A program made the translations under genes and the position numbers. From CAYFLR01 sp964343805 (GTDB lineage Bacteria > Bdellovibrionota_B > Oligoflexia > CAYFLR01), in the NCBI GenBank assembly GCA_964343805.1, contig CAYFLR010000026.1, forward strand, positions 1-64,000: a DNA stretch of 64,000 nucleotides, read 5' to 3'. Position 1 is the first letter of the stretch; each line of letters starts with the position of its first letter. Shown one piece after another: positions 36,000 through 45,341 of this stretch. The notes under the pieces were generated by a model, which searched no databases, was not told the origin of the DNA, and was given only the letters and a program-made list of their open reading frames with translations.

Positions 36000-37333
36000 T
36001 TCGAAGTGGGTCCGGTTGGTTAACCACCATCTTCTTATTACTCGTTATTGCAATAGGGTTGGGAGTCTTTTCGTATTTTGAAATTGAGAAAAGAAACAAT
36101 CAATATTTAACCCTCATAATGGAAGCTGCTCCAGCTTCCCAAGCGGCTAAGCTTAAGCTAGATTTTGGTAAGCTTAATTCCCTTACCCAAGAATATGACA
36201 AGATTTTAAAGAATAGAAAAAATAAAATTGCCAATATTCGTAAGCTCATTGGTCAACTTCGCCAGCGAGGGGTGGATTTAAAAAAGAAGATTAAGAAACA
36301 GATGCCTAGTAAAAAGCAGGATAAATCAATCGAAGAGGCTGATGAAGAAGTTCTTGATCTACTTCCTGTTTCAGAGGTTGAAGAGAGCAATAAAAAGAAA
36401 GCCTCTAAGCTTAAAAAGGCTTCTATCAAAATATTAAGAGCCCTAGCGGTATTTGATCGTTCTTTTGATAACCTACTTTTAGAGATGTATCGCTTGGGCA
36501 CCGAGCATTCCACCGGTCGAGGTAGCAAATCACTGTTTGATAGTTATGGGAGACTCAAAGAAAGGACCGGGAAACTTACTGCCCTGTTAGCCCCTAAAAT
36601 GAGAAACCATGAAAAATTTATCACTCGTAAAGTTGATAAGCTCCAAAGTGAGTTGGTGGGGTATGTCTCAATATTAAAAGCCTTAGTAAAAAACCACTCC
36701 AAGTACCCTTTTGAAATTAATAATTTAGAAAAGAAACTGAGTGATATGACTAAGGCCAAAGAAGGGGATCAAAAACAGATTGCCAATATTCAGACACGGT
36801 TGATCTCTTCCTTTCCTAATTATCAGATATATTGGATGGGACTCTTAGCCGTCACTGGCTTACTATTTTTACTTCTCATTATTACTCGCTTTAATATTGT
36901 AGCAAAAGGCCGGGCTAAAAAATTACTTGCTAGAAAACCAGCTGCTTCGGCGGCTCCTGTTTCTTCTCAAACTGCGGGTGAAAAGGTCTACCTGGCAGAA
37001 TTAATAGAGGGGACAGTTGAGCTTTATGAGGACTGTAATAAAGCAGAAGGTGTTGTAGATCAATGGATTCAAGAAGTTGGGCAACTGTCCAACTCTCCTA
37101 TGCGGCTTCCTTTGCAGCTTCAGAAAATGATAAATAAGATCAAACTTGAAGTAAAAATGATTATTCAAGTAGGGCAGAAAGCAGGGCTAGGATTTCCTAG
37201 TTTTAAGTCAGCGCGTAAAAAGAAAGTCAGAACAGAATCTGAAATAGTTGCCTCATCAACCCCTAAATCAACGAAGAAAAAGACATCTCCGGCTAGCCAA
37301 GAGGATCCGGTTATTCGCATTAATTCAGATTAA
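35996..37333 (+). CDS. Two-TM coiled-coil membrane protein, unknown
   Basis: 445 residues. Transmembrane helices at about 9-28 and 278-302 enclose a long, Lys/Glu-rich helical periplasmic region with clear heptads. The cytoplasmic C-terminal part (about 305-445) has an Ala/Ser/Pro linker, a helical segment (AELIEGTVELYEDCNK) and a basic end. The topology looks like a chemoreceptor without HAMP and signalling domain, but no family is recognised. ATGA overlap with galE; tail-to-tail overlap of 4 nt with the alpha/beta hydrolase. Confidence 0.6.
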   Translation: MIRSGSGWLTTIFLLLVIAIGLGVFSYFEIEKRNNQYLTLIMEAAPASQAAKLKLDFGKLNSLTQEYDKILKNRKNKIANIRKLIGQLRQRGVDLKKKIKKQMPSKKQDKSIEEADEEVLDLLPVSEVEESNKKKASKLKKASIKILRALAVFDRSFDNLLLEMYRLGTEHSTGRGSKSLFDSYGRLKERTGKLTALLAPKMRNHEKFITRKVDKLQSELVGYVSILKALVKNHSKYPFEINNLEKKLSDMTKAKEGDQKQIANIQTRLISSFPNYQIYWMGLLAVTGLLFLLLIITRFNIVAKGRAKKLLARKPAASAAPVSSQTAGEKVYLAELIEGTVELYEDCNKAEGVVDQWIQEVGQLSNSPMRLPLQLQKMINKIKLEVKMIIQVGQKAGLGFPSFKSARKKKVRTESEIVASSTPKSTKKKTSPASQEDPVIRINSD

Positions 37334-38271
37334 ATCACACCACTTTGTTTTAAATAAATAATAATAGCCTCAAACAACTCCACGTGGTGACGATTGAAAA
37401 AGGGCAGCAATTTACTGTGATCGCCCTCATAATTGCCTAAATCAACTGAGCCAGGGATCTTGGTATGTTTGAGTAAAAGGAATCCATCATTTTTCGTGTT
37501 TAGCTGACGAAGAATCTTAGTGGATAAAGCCAGTACACTTTTCTCATACTTTTTATTAAGAAATGAGATCGAGAACAGTTTTATCTCTTCTGGGCATAAC
37601 TGGGTAAAATATTTATTCCTGATCACACGAATATCAGTCCGCATGGAATGAATGCCGCGAGCAAAGGTAGATTTTAACAGACCTCTTTGAGGAAAGTGTT
37701 TGAGTAATTTATCGTGAAGATAATCTGCGATGGGTGAACCTCCAACACTTCCACCGATTGAAACTAAGGCTTTAATATGTTGTCGGGCAAAGGAAATAGT
37801 GTCTGCAGAATAAATGATACTGTCCATTGCATCTATGGCACCTTTGCTCATCCCAATGATTACAAATTTTTTATCAGGGTATTTTATTGCTCTTTGATGG
37901 AGTGATTCATAAATAATTTTGCCAATTTTATGACTGTCTTCAGTGAAATCTGGGGGAATGAAATAATTGTAATTATGACGGTTGCAATAGCTCTGAATAG
38001 CGAGATAGTGAGTATTAAGGTACAGTTTTGCTAGAAATACATGGATAAATACAAATTCAATGTTAGGGATCTCTTTGGCAGTGGGTAGTTTGTACTTTAG
38101 CTCGGGAGTGGGTTGAAAAATACTGCCGCTGGTTATTTTTCCCACACTTTTCACAATGTCATTGAGGTCGTTGAGATAAATCTTATTACGGGTCTTATGG
38201 TATTTTATTCTCTCTAAATAGATGCTACGGAATAATTTACTCGGGGTTGGAGGATTGTCTTTGGCCGTCAT
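37330..38271 (-). CDS. Alpha/beta hydrolase-fold protein, probable lipase/esterase
   Basis: 313 residues. The nucleophile elbow GMSKGA (Ser about 144) follows a hydrophobic strand KFVIIG, and a GGSVGGSPIAD loop follows; a late GDHSKLLPF could supply the catalytic His. The N-terminal part (about 1-90) is basic and helical. There is no clear signal peptide, so a cytoplasmic or membrane-associated enzyme is likely. It is the last gene of the long minus-strand operon and overlaps the pyrF end by 35 nt. Confidence 0.7.
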   Translation of the reverse strand: MTAKDNPPTPSKLFRSIYLERIKYHKTRNKIYLNDLNDIVKSVGKITSGSIFQPTPELKYKLPTAKEIPNIEFVFIHVFLAKLYLNTHYLAIQSYCNRHNYNYFIPPDFTEDSHKIGKIIYESLHQRAIKYPDKKFVIIGMSKGAIDAMDSIIYSADTISFARQHIKALVSIGGSVGGSPIADYLHDKLLKHFPQRGLLKSTFARGIHSMRTDIRVIRNKYFTQLCPEEIKLFSISFLNKKYEKSVLALSTKILRQLNTKNDGFLLLKHTKIPGSVDLGNYEGDHSKLLPFFNRHHVELFEAIIIYLKQSGVI

Positions 38272-39220
38272 TATTGCTTTTTACCACCCTTCTAATTTCG
38301 GTGAGAGTTTTGGTAATCGCTTGCTTAAGTGATGTTTGATATTGTTCTATTGTAACATACTCTTTTGTTTGGCCATAATTTTTATAAGCAAAAATTAATG
38401 ATCGTGAAAGGCTGATTAATATGCCTTGCTGTTTATCGTCTAAGAATTTGTTTAGATCCTCTGCCTTTCCTCCTTGGGCACCCATACCGGGGATCAGGAA
38501 AAAGTGGTTGGGGCAAAGCTCCCGTACATTAATGGCTTCCTCTGGGTAGGTGGCTCCCACTACATTTCCCACAATAGAATATCCACTCTCTTCACAGGTG
38601 TAGTCATTTCCGAGACGGGCTATCATCCTGGATATTTTTTGGTAAACCTCTTCTTTATCAATTTTTAGGTTTTGCAAATCACCGCTGCCGGGATTTGAGG
38701 TTTTATTCAAAATGAAGAGAGCTTTTTGATTCTCAAATGCTGTTTGAGCAAAGGGGACTAAAGTATCTATACCCATGAGGGGATTCACAGTGATGGCGTC
38801 TACTTTGAGGAGAGGATTATCAGCTAAAAAGTAATTACAGTAACCTTGGGCGGAAGAAGAAATATCACCTCTTTTGCAATCGGCAATTACAAAGAGACCT
38901 TTTTCGTAGGCCCGTTGGCATATCTTTTCAAAACATTCGATTCCAAGATGCCCAAAGGATTCAAAAAAGGCTATTTGTATTTTAACTGCCGGGACTAAGG
39001 GGGCAGAGATATCTATAACTTCATTACAAAAATTATAGATGCTCTGCACTTGCTGTTTCATCAGGGTTACACTGGCTCCCACATTTTTGATATCAGCAGG
39101 TGTCCCCTCCTCATAAAAGCAATGTGGGATACTTTCCCAAATGGGATCTATCCCCACTACGATAGGATTGTGTAGTTTCTGGATCCTTTCCAGGAGTTTA
39201 AGGATTGCGGTTTTGGGCAT
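38237..39220 (-). CDS. pyrF: Orotidine 5'-phosphate decarboxylase (type 2)
   Basis: 327 residues, longer than the short-type PyrF and fitting the type 2 family. Catalytic lysine motif VIADCKRGDISSSAQGY, earlier VVGIDPIWESIP and VPAVKIQIAFFESFG, later ITVNPLMGIDTLVPF and FLIPGMGAQGGKAEDL. It makes UMP from OMP. An AGGAT ribosome site precedes the ATG. Placed between a phosphohexomutase and a hydrolase rather than with other pyr genes. Confidence 0.94.
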   Translation of the reverse strand: MPKTAILKLLERIQKLHNPIVVGIDPIWESIPHCFYEEGTPADIKNVGASVTLMKQQVQSIYNFCNEVIDISAPLVPAVKIQIAFFESFGHLGIECFEKICQRAYEKGLFVIADCKRGDISSSAQGYCNYFLADNPLLKVDAITVNPLMGIDTLVPFAQTAFENQKALFILNKTSNPGSGDLQNLKIDKEEVYQKISRMIARLGNDYTCEESGYSIVGNVVGATYPEEAINVRELCPNHFFLIPGMGAQGGKAEDLNKFLDDKQQGILISLSRSLIFAYKNYGQTKEYVTIEQYQTSLKQAITKTLTEIRRVVKSNNDGQRQSSNPE

Positions 39221-39225
39221 AGAAA

Positions 39226-40977
39226 TTATCCTAGTTGATCAACGTATTGACTAAAAGTTTGGTCTGCTATTTTAATAAGTTCTTGGCTGTTGGTTAAACT
39301 TTCGGCCTGACATTGGTAATAGAACTTAATCTTTGGCTCTGTCCCAGAAGGACGCGCAGTGATCTTCAAATGATCTCCATAATAAAGTTGAATGACATTA
39401 CTTTTGGGAAGGGTTATCTCTTCTGAAGGAGAAATTTCACCAGCTGCTGAACATGAATAGGCTTGGCTAGCTTGATAATCTTTCATTTGGGTAAGAGAGA
39501 AGTCGGAAACTTTAGTTAAGGGACTTTTTCTTAAATTCGCCATCACTTGGGCAATTTTTTCAGCCCCCTCTTTTCCTTTGTGAGTCACTGTTCTGAGATC
39601 TTCCAGGTAATACCCATATTTTTCATAGATCTTATCAAGTTCAGCTAAAATACTAGACCCTTGTGCTTTATAGTAGGCTCCCATTTCCGCCACTAAAGCT
39701 GCGGATATAACGGCATCTTTGTCTCTAGCGTGAGTCCCGATGAGATAACCATAGGATTCTTCATAACCAAGGAGGAAATCTTTTTGCTTAGTTTCATCCT
39801 GCAAAATGCGAATTTGCTCGCCAATGTATTTAAAGCCAGTCAAAGTATCTAATACATCCACGCCGTGATCTTTGGCTATAACCATACCTAAATCAGATGT
39901 TACAATGGTTTTTACTAAGAGTGGGTTTGCCGGCATCTTATTTTGGTTTTTTAAACCAGTGATAATATAATTAGCAAGTAAAGAGCCTACTTGATTGCCG
40001 TTGAGATAGATAAATTCTTTACCATTATTTAAAGCAATGGCCAATCGATCGCAGTCGGGATCGGTTCCCATTACCATATCGGCATCTTCCTTTTGGGCCT
40101 GCTTAACAGCTAGATCGAGAGCTTTGTGATCTTCCGGGTTAGGGTAATCCACTGTTGAAAATTGAGGGTCAGGTTGCTCTTGCTCTTTAACAATACTGAT
40201 ATTGGTGAATCCCCATCTTTTCAGGATTTCTTGCACGGGCTTATTTCCTGAGCCATGAATAGGTGTATAGACCAGTTTATAATTAGTATCGAAGTCTTGG
40301 TGGACTTTCAGGTGTTTTACAGCTTCAAAATAAGCATTATCCATATCTTGGTCCATATACTGGATCAAGTCTTTAGAGATGGCATCTTGCAGTGAAATGG
40401 TTTTTACATCTCGGAGTGATTTAATGGAGTTTACTTGGTCAATAATGGATCGATCATGGGGAGGGGTTACCTGGGCACCATCGTTCCAATAGACTTTGTA
40501 TCCATTATATTCTTTTGGATTATGGCTAGCTGTTACACTGATACCAGCAATACTATTTGTTTCACGGACTGCGAAAGATAGAAGTGGGACAGGTCGTAAA
40601 GTTTTATAGAGGTGACAGCGAATACCGTTAGCAGCAAATACACAGGCTGCTTCCTCAGCAAATGTGTCAGAGTATAATCTGGAATCAAAGCCAATGGCAA
40701 CGCAGGGAGTCTGGGCATTTTGAGATAATATATAACTTGCGAGTCCTTGGGTCGCTCTACGTACAATATAGGGATTCATCCGGTTTGAACCAGCACCGAT
40801 TATGCCTCTCAATCCTCCTGTTCCAAATTCTAATTCACGATAAAAGCGGTCAGTGAGTTCGTCCCATTGCTCATTCTCCAGGAGTTCTTTGATTTCATTC
40901 TGAGTGTTCTCATCAAAATAGGAGTCAGTGGTCCACTCTTTTATTTTGGCTTGGATATCGGCGGATAATTGATTCAT
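39226..40977 (-). CDS. Phosphoglucomutase/phosphomannomutase (alpha-D-phosphohexomutase)
   Basis: 583 residues, typical for the PgcA/PGM2-like group. Phosphoserine loop SVTASHNPKEYNGYKVYW, metal loop GTDPDCDRLAIA, sugar loop GYEESYGYLIG and phosphate-binding loop ARPSGTEPKIKFY are all present. It interconverts hexose 1- and 6-phosphates, feeding sugar nucleotides (compare galE at 35010) and envelope polysaccharide. AAAGGA ribosome site; 13 bp after dacB, 6 bp before pyrF. Confidence 0.95.
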   Translation of the reverse strand: MNQLSADIQAKIKEWTTDSYFDENTQNEIKELLENEQWDELTDRFYRELEFGTGGLRGIIGAGSNRMNPYIVRRATQGLASYILSQNAQTPCVAIGFDSRLYSDTFAEEAACVFAANGIRCHLYKTLRPVPLLSFAVRETNSIAGISVTASHNPKEYNGYKVYWNDGAQVTPPHDRSIIDQVNSIKSLRDVKTISLQDAISKDLIQYMDQDMDNAYFEAVKHLKVHQDFDTNYKLVYTPIHGSGNKPVQEILKRWGFTNISIVKEQEQPDPQFSTVDYPNPEDHKALDLAVKQAQKEDADMVMGTDPDCDRLAIALNNGKEFIYLNGNQVGSLLANYIITGLKNQNKMPANPLLVKTIVTSDLGMVIAKDHGVDVLDTLTGFKYIGEQIRILQDETKQKDFLLGYEESYGYLIGTHARDKDAVISAALVAEMGAYYKAQGSSILAELDKIYEKYGYYLEDLRTVTHKGKEGAEKIAQVMANLRKSPLTKVSDFSLTQMKDYQASQAYSCSAAGEISPSEEITLPKSNVIQLYYGDHLKITARPSGTEPKIKFYYQCQAESLTNSQELIKIADQTFSQYVDQLG

Positions 40978-40989
40978 GTTTATGTCCTT

Positions 40990-42480
40990 TCATTTGATAA
41001 TGTCATATATTTTATTAAAAAGGGGTTCTTGCAGTTTTACGATTTTATAATATTTTGAGGGTGGAAAATTGTTGATTATGAGCGCAAAAGCATGTGTTTC
41101 AGGGGTAAGAAAATAGCCTGCAATACTAATAGAATTTTTATTAGATTTCTTATTAGGGGGATACCTGATGGATCCTGTTTTGGCTCGAATAGCGTATTTA
41201 ATATTTGGAAATTGCTTACTTCGATTTTTTAAAGTTCCATCAACGCCCCAGATAGGTAGTGAGGCCATATGTTCAAATGAATATTCGAATTGCTGAAAGC
41301 CGTGCACCAGTGTCTTAACCAGAGCACGAGCGGATAGCCGATTCGCTGTGGATAATCCACTTCCATCCATTAGGCGGTACTCTTGCTTGGGAATTCCCAG
41401 TTTTTTAAGATGTTGGCCCATAAGTGAGACGCCATGCTTTAAAGTGCCGGGTTTATTAAGCTTTAGTCTTTGGTGAGCAGAAATAGACATGACCAGCTGG
41501 TTAGCTATAAAATTGGTACTGAACTTATTCATGTCTCGGATGATTTGACCTAATGGCTTACTTTTAACAACAGCCAATTTAAACTCGGTTTTCTTTTTGA
41601 TACGAGAGATTTTAATTTGCCCTTTCCACTTTATGCCCACTCTTTGCAAGAAACTGGAAATGCTGTGGCCGAGGTAAAGGAGAGGGTATTTAGCAAAACG
41701 ATAAACCACCCTAGGCTTTGAATTCGCTTTCAATCCTCCATAAAAGATAAATCCATCTTTCCCCTTGATCAATGATCGTTCAATCCGCAACTTCGAATGC
41801 TTAGTGAGAGTTTTAGTTTGATTAATGATTTGAACTGAGGGGCTCGTGGGAGAAACCGAGATAGAACAGGGCTTGCCTATTTGTGAATTCGGTGAAACCG
41901 TTATTTCTATCGAGCCAAAGTTGATAGCTGTGGCTGCAGTATAGGCGTTATAAGCATTCCCTTTTTTATCGTAGTCAGATGGGGCTTGGAGGTGAGGGCT
42001 GAAGGCACTGGCGTCAATAATTATATTACCAAGAATTTGTTTAACTCCCATCCTTTTCAACATAAATGCCATGTTTAAGAGGTTTTCTGAAACAAAAACT
42101 GGGTTACCATCACTATAGAAGATCAGGTCTTGTTTAATAAAACTGTAATTAGAGGGTTGCCTGTAGAGTGAGAGAGAGCTGGTGAATTGAAAATCGTTTC
42201 CTAGTATATCAAGGGCGGTTAAAGCAGTGATCAGCTTAAGGTTTGAAGCTGGGATCAAGGCGTGAGTGGAATTATGATTGTATAGACTCTTTTCATTGCC
42301 TAGGTCATAGAGAGCGAATGATGTTTTAATTTTTTTATTAATTTTACTTAAGGGCTGAAGCAGGTTGTGGCGGACAATCGAGCCTATTTCTTTAGAGGAA
42401 ACATTTTTACCATTTGCTGGAGTAGCGATGAAGAAAATAACACATAAGAGGGTTCCTACCCCAATCCGTAATAATTTCAT
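40990..42480 (-). CDS. dacB: D-alanyl-D-alanine carboxypeptidase/endopeptidase (PBP4 type)
   Basis: 496 residues. Signal peptide (about 1-24), class C PBP motifs: SNLK after IPA (active Ser about 83), STN in MNKFSTNFIANQL, and KTG in RAKTGSI near the C-terminus. The large insertion between SxxK and SxN is typical of PBP4/DacB. It trims or cleaves peptidoglycan cross-links in the periplasm. ATGA overlap with the truA stop. Confidence 0.93.
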   Translation of the reverse strand: MKLLRIGVGTLLCVIFFIATPANGKNVSSKEIGSIVRHNLLQPLSKINKKIKTSFALYDLGNEKSLYNHNSTHALIPASNLKLITALTALDILGNDFQFTSSLSLYRQPSNYSFIKQDLIFYSDGNPVFVSENLLNMAFMLKRMGVKQILGNIIIDASAFSPHLQAPSDYDKKGNAYNAYTAATAINFGSIEITVSPNSQIGKPCSISVSPTSPSVQIINQTKTLTKHSKLRIERSLIKGKDGFIFYGGLKANSKPRVVYRFAKYPLLYLGHSISSFLQRVGIKWKGQIKISRIKKKTEFKLAVVKSKPLGQIIRDMNKFSTNFIANQLVMSISAHQRLKLNKPGTLKHGVSLMGQHLKKLGIPKQEYRLMDGSGLSTANRLSARALVKTLVHGFQQFEYSFEHMASLPIWGVDGTLKNRSKQFPNIKYAIRAKTGSIRYPPNKKSNKNSISIAGYFLTPETHAFALIINNFPPSKYYKIVKLQEPLFNKIYDIIK

Positions 42481-43244
42481 AGAGGATGACTTTGAGCTTC
42501 TTTTAAATAAACTTTTTCTAAGGTTAAACCATGGGCAGGAGCTGTAATTCCAGCCTGCCTCCGATCTTTTGCTGCCAGTATTTTAGGGAGCTCATCGGGT
42601 GAAATTTTCCCTCTGCCAATATCATAGAGAGTTCCAACCATATTGCGCACCATAAACTTAAGAAAACCTTTTCCTTGAAAGTAAATTTCGAACAGGTCCT
42701 GACCACAATTGCAATTAAAATAGACTTTTTCAATTGTTCTCACAAAGGTGGTGGCGTTGGAATCGGATGCTTTAAAGGAAGAGAAATCATGAGTGCCTAC
42801 AAAAGTATAGGCCGCATCTCTCATTTTGTCCCAGTCAAGAAATATGGGAACATTCCATGATTGACGATTGATGAGCGGATTTCGAATTAATGAGTTATGA
42901 ATTCGATAACAGTAAAGTTTTGATAAGGCATCACGACAAGAGTGAAATTCTTTTGGAACCATAAAACATTTTGTAATAGCAATATCATTTGGAAGAAGAG
43001 AATTTAGTCCCTTTAGAACGGCATCGGCATCAAGCATCTTTTCGGCATAAAAATTGGCGACCATTGCTTTTGCATGGACACCGGAATCTGTTCGACTCGA
43101 GCCGGTTAAACGAATATCCTGCTTAAACATAATGTTTAGCTTTTGTTCAATAACCCCCTGGATGGTGGATTGATTCGGTTGGACTTGCCATCCACAGTAT
43201 GAGGTTCCCTCAAACGCAATAATTAGACCGTAATTATAACTCAA
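42477..43244 (-). CDS. truA: tRNA pseudouridine38-40 synthase TruA
   Basis: 255 residues from a TTG at 43244 inside the end of the upstream gene. Catalytic Asp in LTGSSRTDSGVHA, N-terminal IAFEGTSYCGWQVQPN and the later FKASDSNATTFVRTI and FLKFMVRNMVGTLYDIG motifs are TruA-specific. It modifies tRNA anticodon stem-loops. ATGA coupling to dacB. Confidence 0.96.
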   Translation of the reverse strand: MSYNYGLIIAFEGTSYCGWQVQPNQSTIQGVIEQKLNIMFKQDIRLTGSSRTDSGVHAKAMVANFYAEKMLDADAVLKGLNSLLPNDIAITKCFMVPKEFHSCRDALSKLYCYRIHNSLIRNPLINRQSWNVPIFLDWDKMRDAAYTFVGTHDFSSFKASDSNATTFVRTIEKVYFNCNCGQDLFEIYFQGKGFLKFMVRNMVGTLYDIGRGKISPDELPKILAAKDRRQAGITAPAHGLTLEKVYLKEAQSHPL

Positions 43245-45315
43245 GTTTTAGACCAAAATTCCAGATGTTATACTCTTTAATGAAAGCCTTTTGAGCTTCA
43301 GATTTATCTTCAATTTTTGAAATGCCCGGGGAGGTAGAATACTGTGTGTATTGACAAACAAAATGGATGTTGCGGATGTGATAAAAGAGTTCCATATTTG
43401 CAGCAGCGCTAGGCTCCATCCAGTCCATGTTAATTAAAACTCCTGCAGACCACATAAAACCTTTGCGATTTCCGTTAAAATTACTTTTGGTTCCTTTTTT
43501 TCCTCGGTACATGACTTCTTGAAAGCCATAGGAAACAAATGGGGACAGATAAGATTCTTTTAAATAATCCAGATGGTAAGTTAAGTAAGCTCCAAGTGGA
43601 AACATCATCAAGCGCACTTCTTCATCTAATTTCTGATATCCATCTCCAGATTGTATAACAGAATTGCCGATGTCACTGAAAATTCCAGCTGATCCTCCGA
43701 GTCCGAGTTTGCCAAACTTATTAAAAAAGTACCATTCATAGGAGAATTGATAAAGGGCGTTGGGCTTGCCAATGAGGGCTTCAAAAATTGAAACTTCATT
43801 GCTGGAGCCGCCTCCGTCATCATACTTAATCTGTTTATAACTACTAAACTCGGGTAAACCAACGACCAGATGATAGCTGTAATTAAGATGCTCTTTGTTA
43901 AATTCCAAAATATCAATTGCGTTTAGCTTTTGAGATGGCAATCCAATAAAAAACAAGGGGAGTAATGTCAAAAGCGGTTTCGATGATTTTAATTTGAAAG
44001 CGGATTTAAATTTCCAGCAGGTGACTCCTAAAAGGAGTAAACAGGCTGCCAAGCTGATCAGTAGAATTAAATTGGTATGATTTACCATTAAAAAGGCAAA
44101 GGTGTAGATTGGATACAAGATCAGGCGGGCGGTCAATCTTAAAACACTCGAATGGGCGATGAGAGAAGCGAGGGGGGGGCTATATTTATAGTACATGTAT
44201 ATGAAAAGTTCGCCGAGATATGAGTTTCTTAAGATTTGGTCTCGGAAAGTACGGAAAGTTTCAACTTGATAGGATGAAGAAGAGCCATAAGTCGCAGTGG
44301 CTATAAAGCAGTAGGCATCTTCAAAGGTATCATGATCTTCCAATTCAAAGAATTCATTAAAACTATAGGTTTTGGTGGGGATTGCGGAATAACAGGCGGG
44401 GCTATCGGCATCGCTTGTTTTGGCGGTGCTTAGGAGTCCCGCTTTGTCCTTGTAGAGAGTTATAAAAACATATTGTTCTTTATTGGTAAGATTAGACAAT
44501 ACAGCAGTGTCTTTGGATGCGTCTGCATCGACTCTCAAAAGAGGACTATAGTTTGATCTTAAACTATTAAAATCACAACTAGCGAAACAGGCAAAAGATT
44601 TCTCCCCTTTCATCACTTTTGGGTCAGTGATAGTGGCATCAGAAATAGCTTGGATGCCATTTTTTCCGCAACCTTCAGAAAGTTTATTTGGTCTTGCACT
44701 CCATTTGGTAGAATCAGCTTCCCAATAATAGGTAACATAGCCTCCCACTTCATCGGAATCTTTATTCTCGGAAGCAATGGTCCCCACGGGGCGATTCCAT
44801 TTAATAGCTATTTGCTCATCAGCAGCGGATACTTTAGCAATACTCACTTTAGCGATGGGTCTATTTTTATCTCTTTTGATGGCATCACTGCGTTTTATGG
44901 CAGGCTTAGTTTCATTTTCTTCTTTGAAAGTAAAAACAAGATGGTATCTAAGAAGTTCGCCACTCACCTTTGAAGCATAACCTTCATTATCTTCTACGGT
45001 GAATTTAAATTTGCGGCAATTGGCGGTGTTATTTTTACAACCTACATGAGTGTCATTTTTATTTAGCTCAGTCAAAGCGCTGACATAGTTATCAGGGTAT
45101 ACATCATCAGCATTTTCACCCACAGCTACAGTGAAAGTTGGGGTCTCAATATAATCCGCAAAAGAAACATAGATGGTGATTTTTTTGGGGAGTTCACTAA
45201 AGTCTGCCACCCGGGCTGGGTCAGTATTAGTTTCAAGAAATGTCGGATTCTTTGCGTTTAAAGGGGCTGTGATAAAAATCAAAGAGCCTAGTAGAATTAC
45301 AAAAAATCTCATCAT
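43234..45315 (-). CDS. CFI-box protein fused to a C-terminal predicted barrel
   Basis: 693 residues. Signal peptide (about 1-21). An extracytoplasmic part (about 22-330) has Fn3-like strands (AADEQIAIKWNRPVG...GGYVTYYW) and several Cys. Then a CFI-box (CFIATATYGSS, 336-346) with the usual YKYSPPLA and two hydrophobic helices (about 390-435). CFI-box modules normally end a protein. Here the frame continues: a second signal-like segment (KPLLTLLPLFFIGLPSQKLNA, about 446-466) and a beta-rich domain (467-693) resembling an outer-membrane barrel. It may be a fusion processed into two products. The stop overlaps truA by 11 nt. Confidence 0.7.
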   Translation of the reverse strand: MMRFFVILLGSLIFITAPLNAKNPTFLETNTDPARVADFSELPKKITIYVSFADYIETPTFTVAVGENADDVYPDNYVSALTELNKNDTHVGCKNNTANCRKFKFTVEDNEGYASKVSGELLRYHLVFTFKEENETKPAIKRSDAIKRDKNRPIAKVSIAKVSAADEQIAIKWNRPVGTIASENKDSDEVGGYVTYYWEADSTKWSARPNKLSEGCGKNGIQAISDATITDPKVMKGEKSFACFASCDFNSLRSNYSPLLRVDADASKDTAVLSNLTNKEQYVFITLYKDKAGLLSTAKTSDADSPACYSAIPTKTYSFNEFFELEDHDTFEDAYCFIATATYGSSSSYQVETFRTFRDQILRNSYLGELFIYMYYKYSPPLASLIAHSSVLRLTARLILYPIYTFAFLMVNHTNLILLISLAACLLLLGVTCWKFKSAFKLKSSKPLLTLLPLFFIGLPSQKLNAIDILEFNKEHLNYSYHLVVGLPEFSSYKQIKYDDGGGSSNEVSIFEALIGKPNALYQFSYEWYFFNKFGKLGLGGSAGIFSDIGNSVIQSGDGYQKLDEEVRLMMFPLGAYLTYHLDYLKESYLSPFVSYGFQEVMYRGKKGTKSNFNGNRKGFMWSAGVLINMDWMEPSAAANMELFYHIRNIHFVCQYTQYSTSPGISKIEDKSEAQKAFIKEYNIWNFGLKLEL

Positions 45316-45341
45316 AAGTTTGCCCTCTCTCTGTTCGAGTA

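Noticed and set aside
44650..44980. Plus-strand frames within the CFI-box gene
   Set aside because: Antisense shadows; the minus-strand protein has a signal peptide, CFI-box and recognisable domains.
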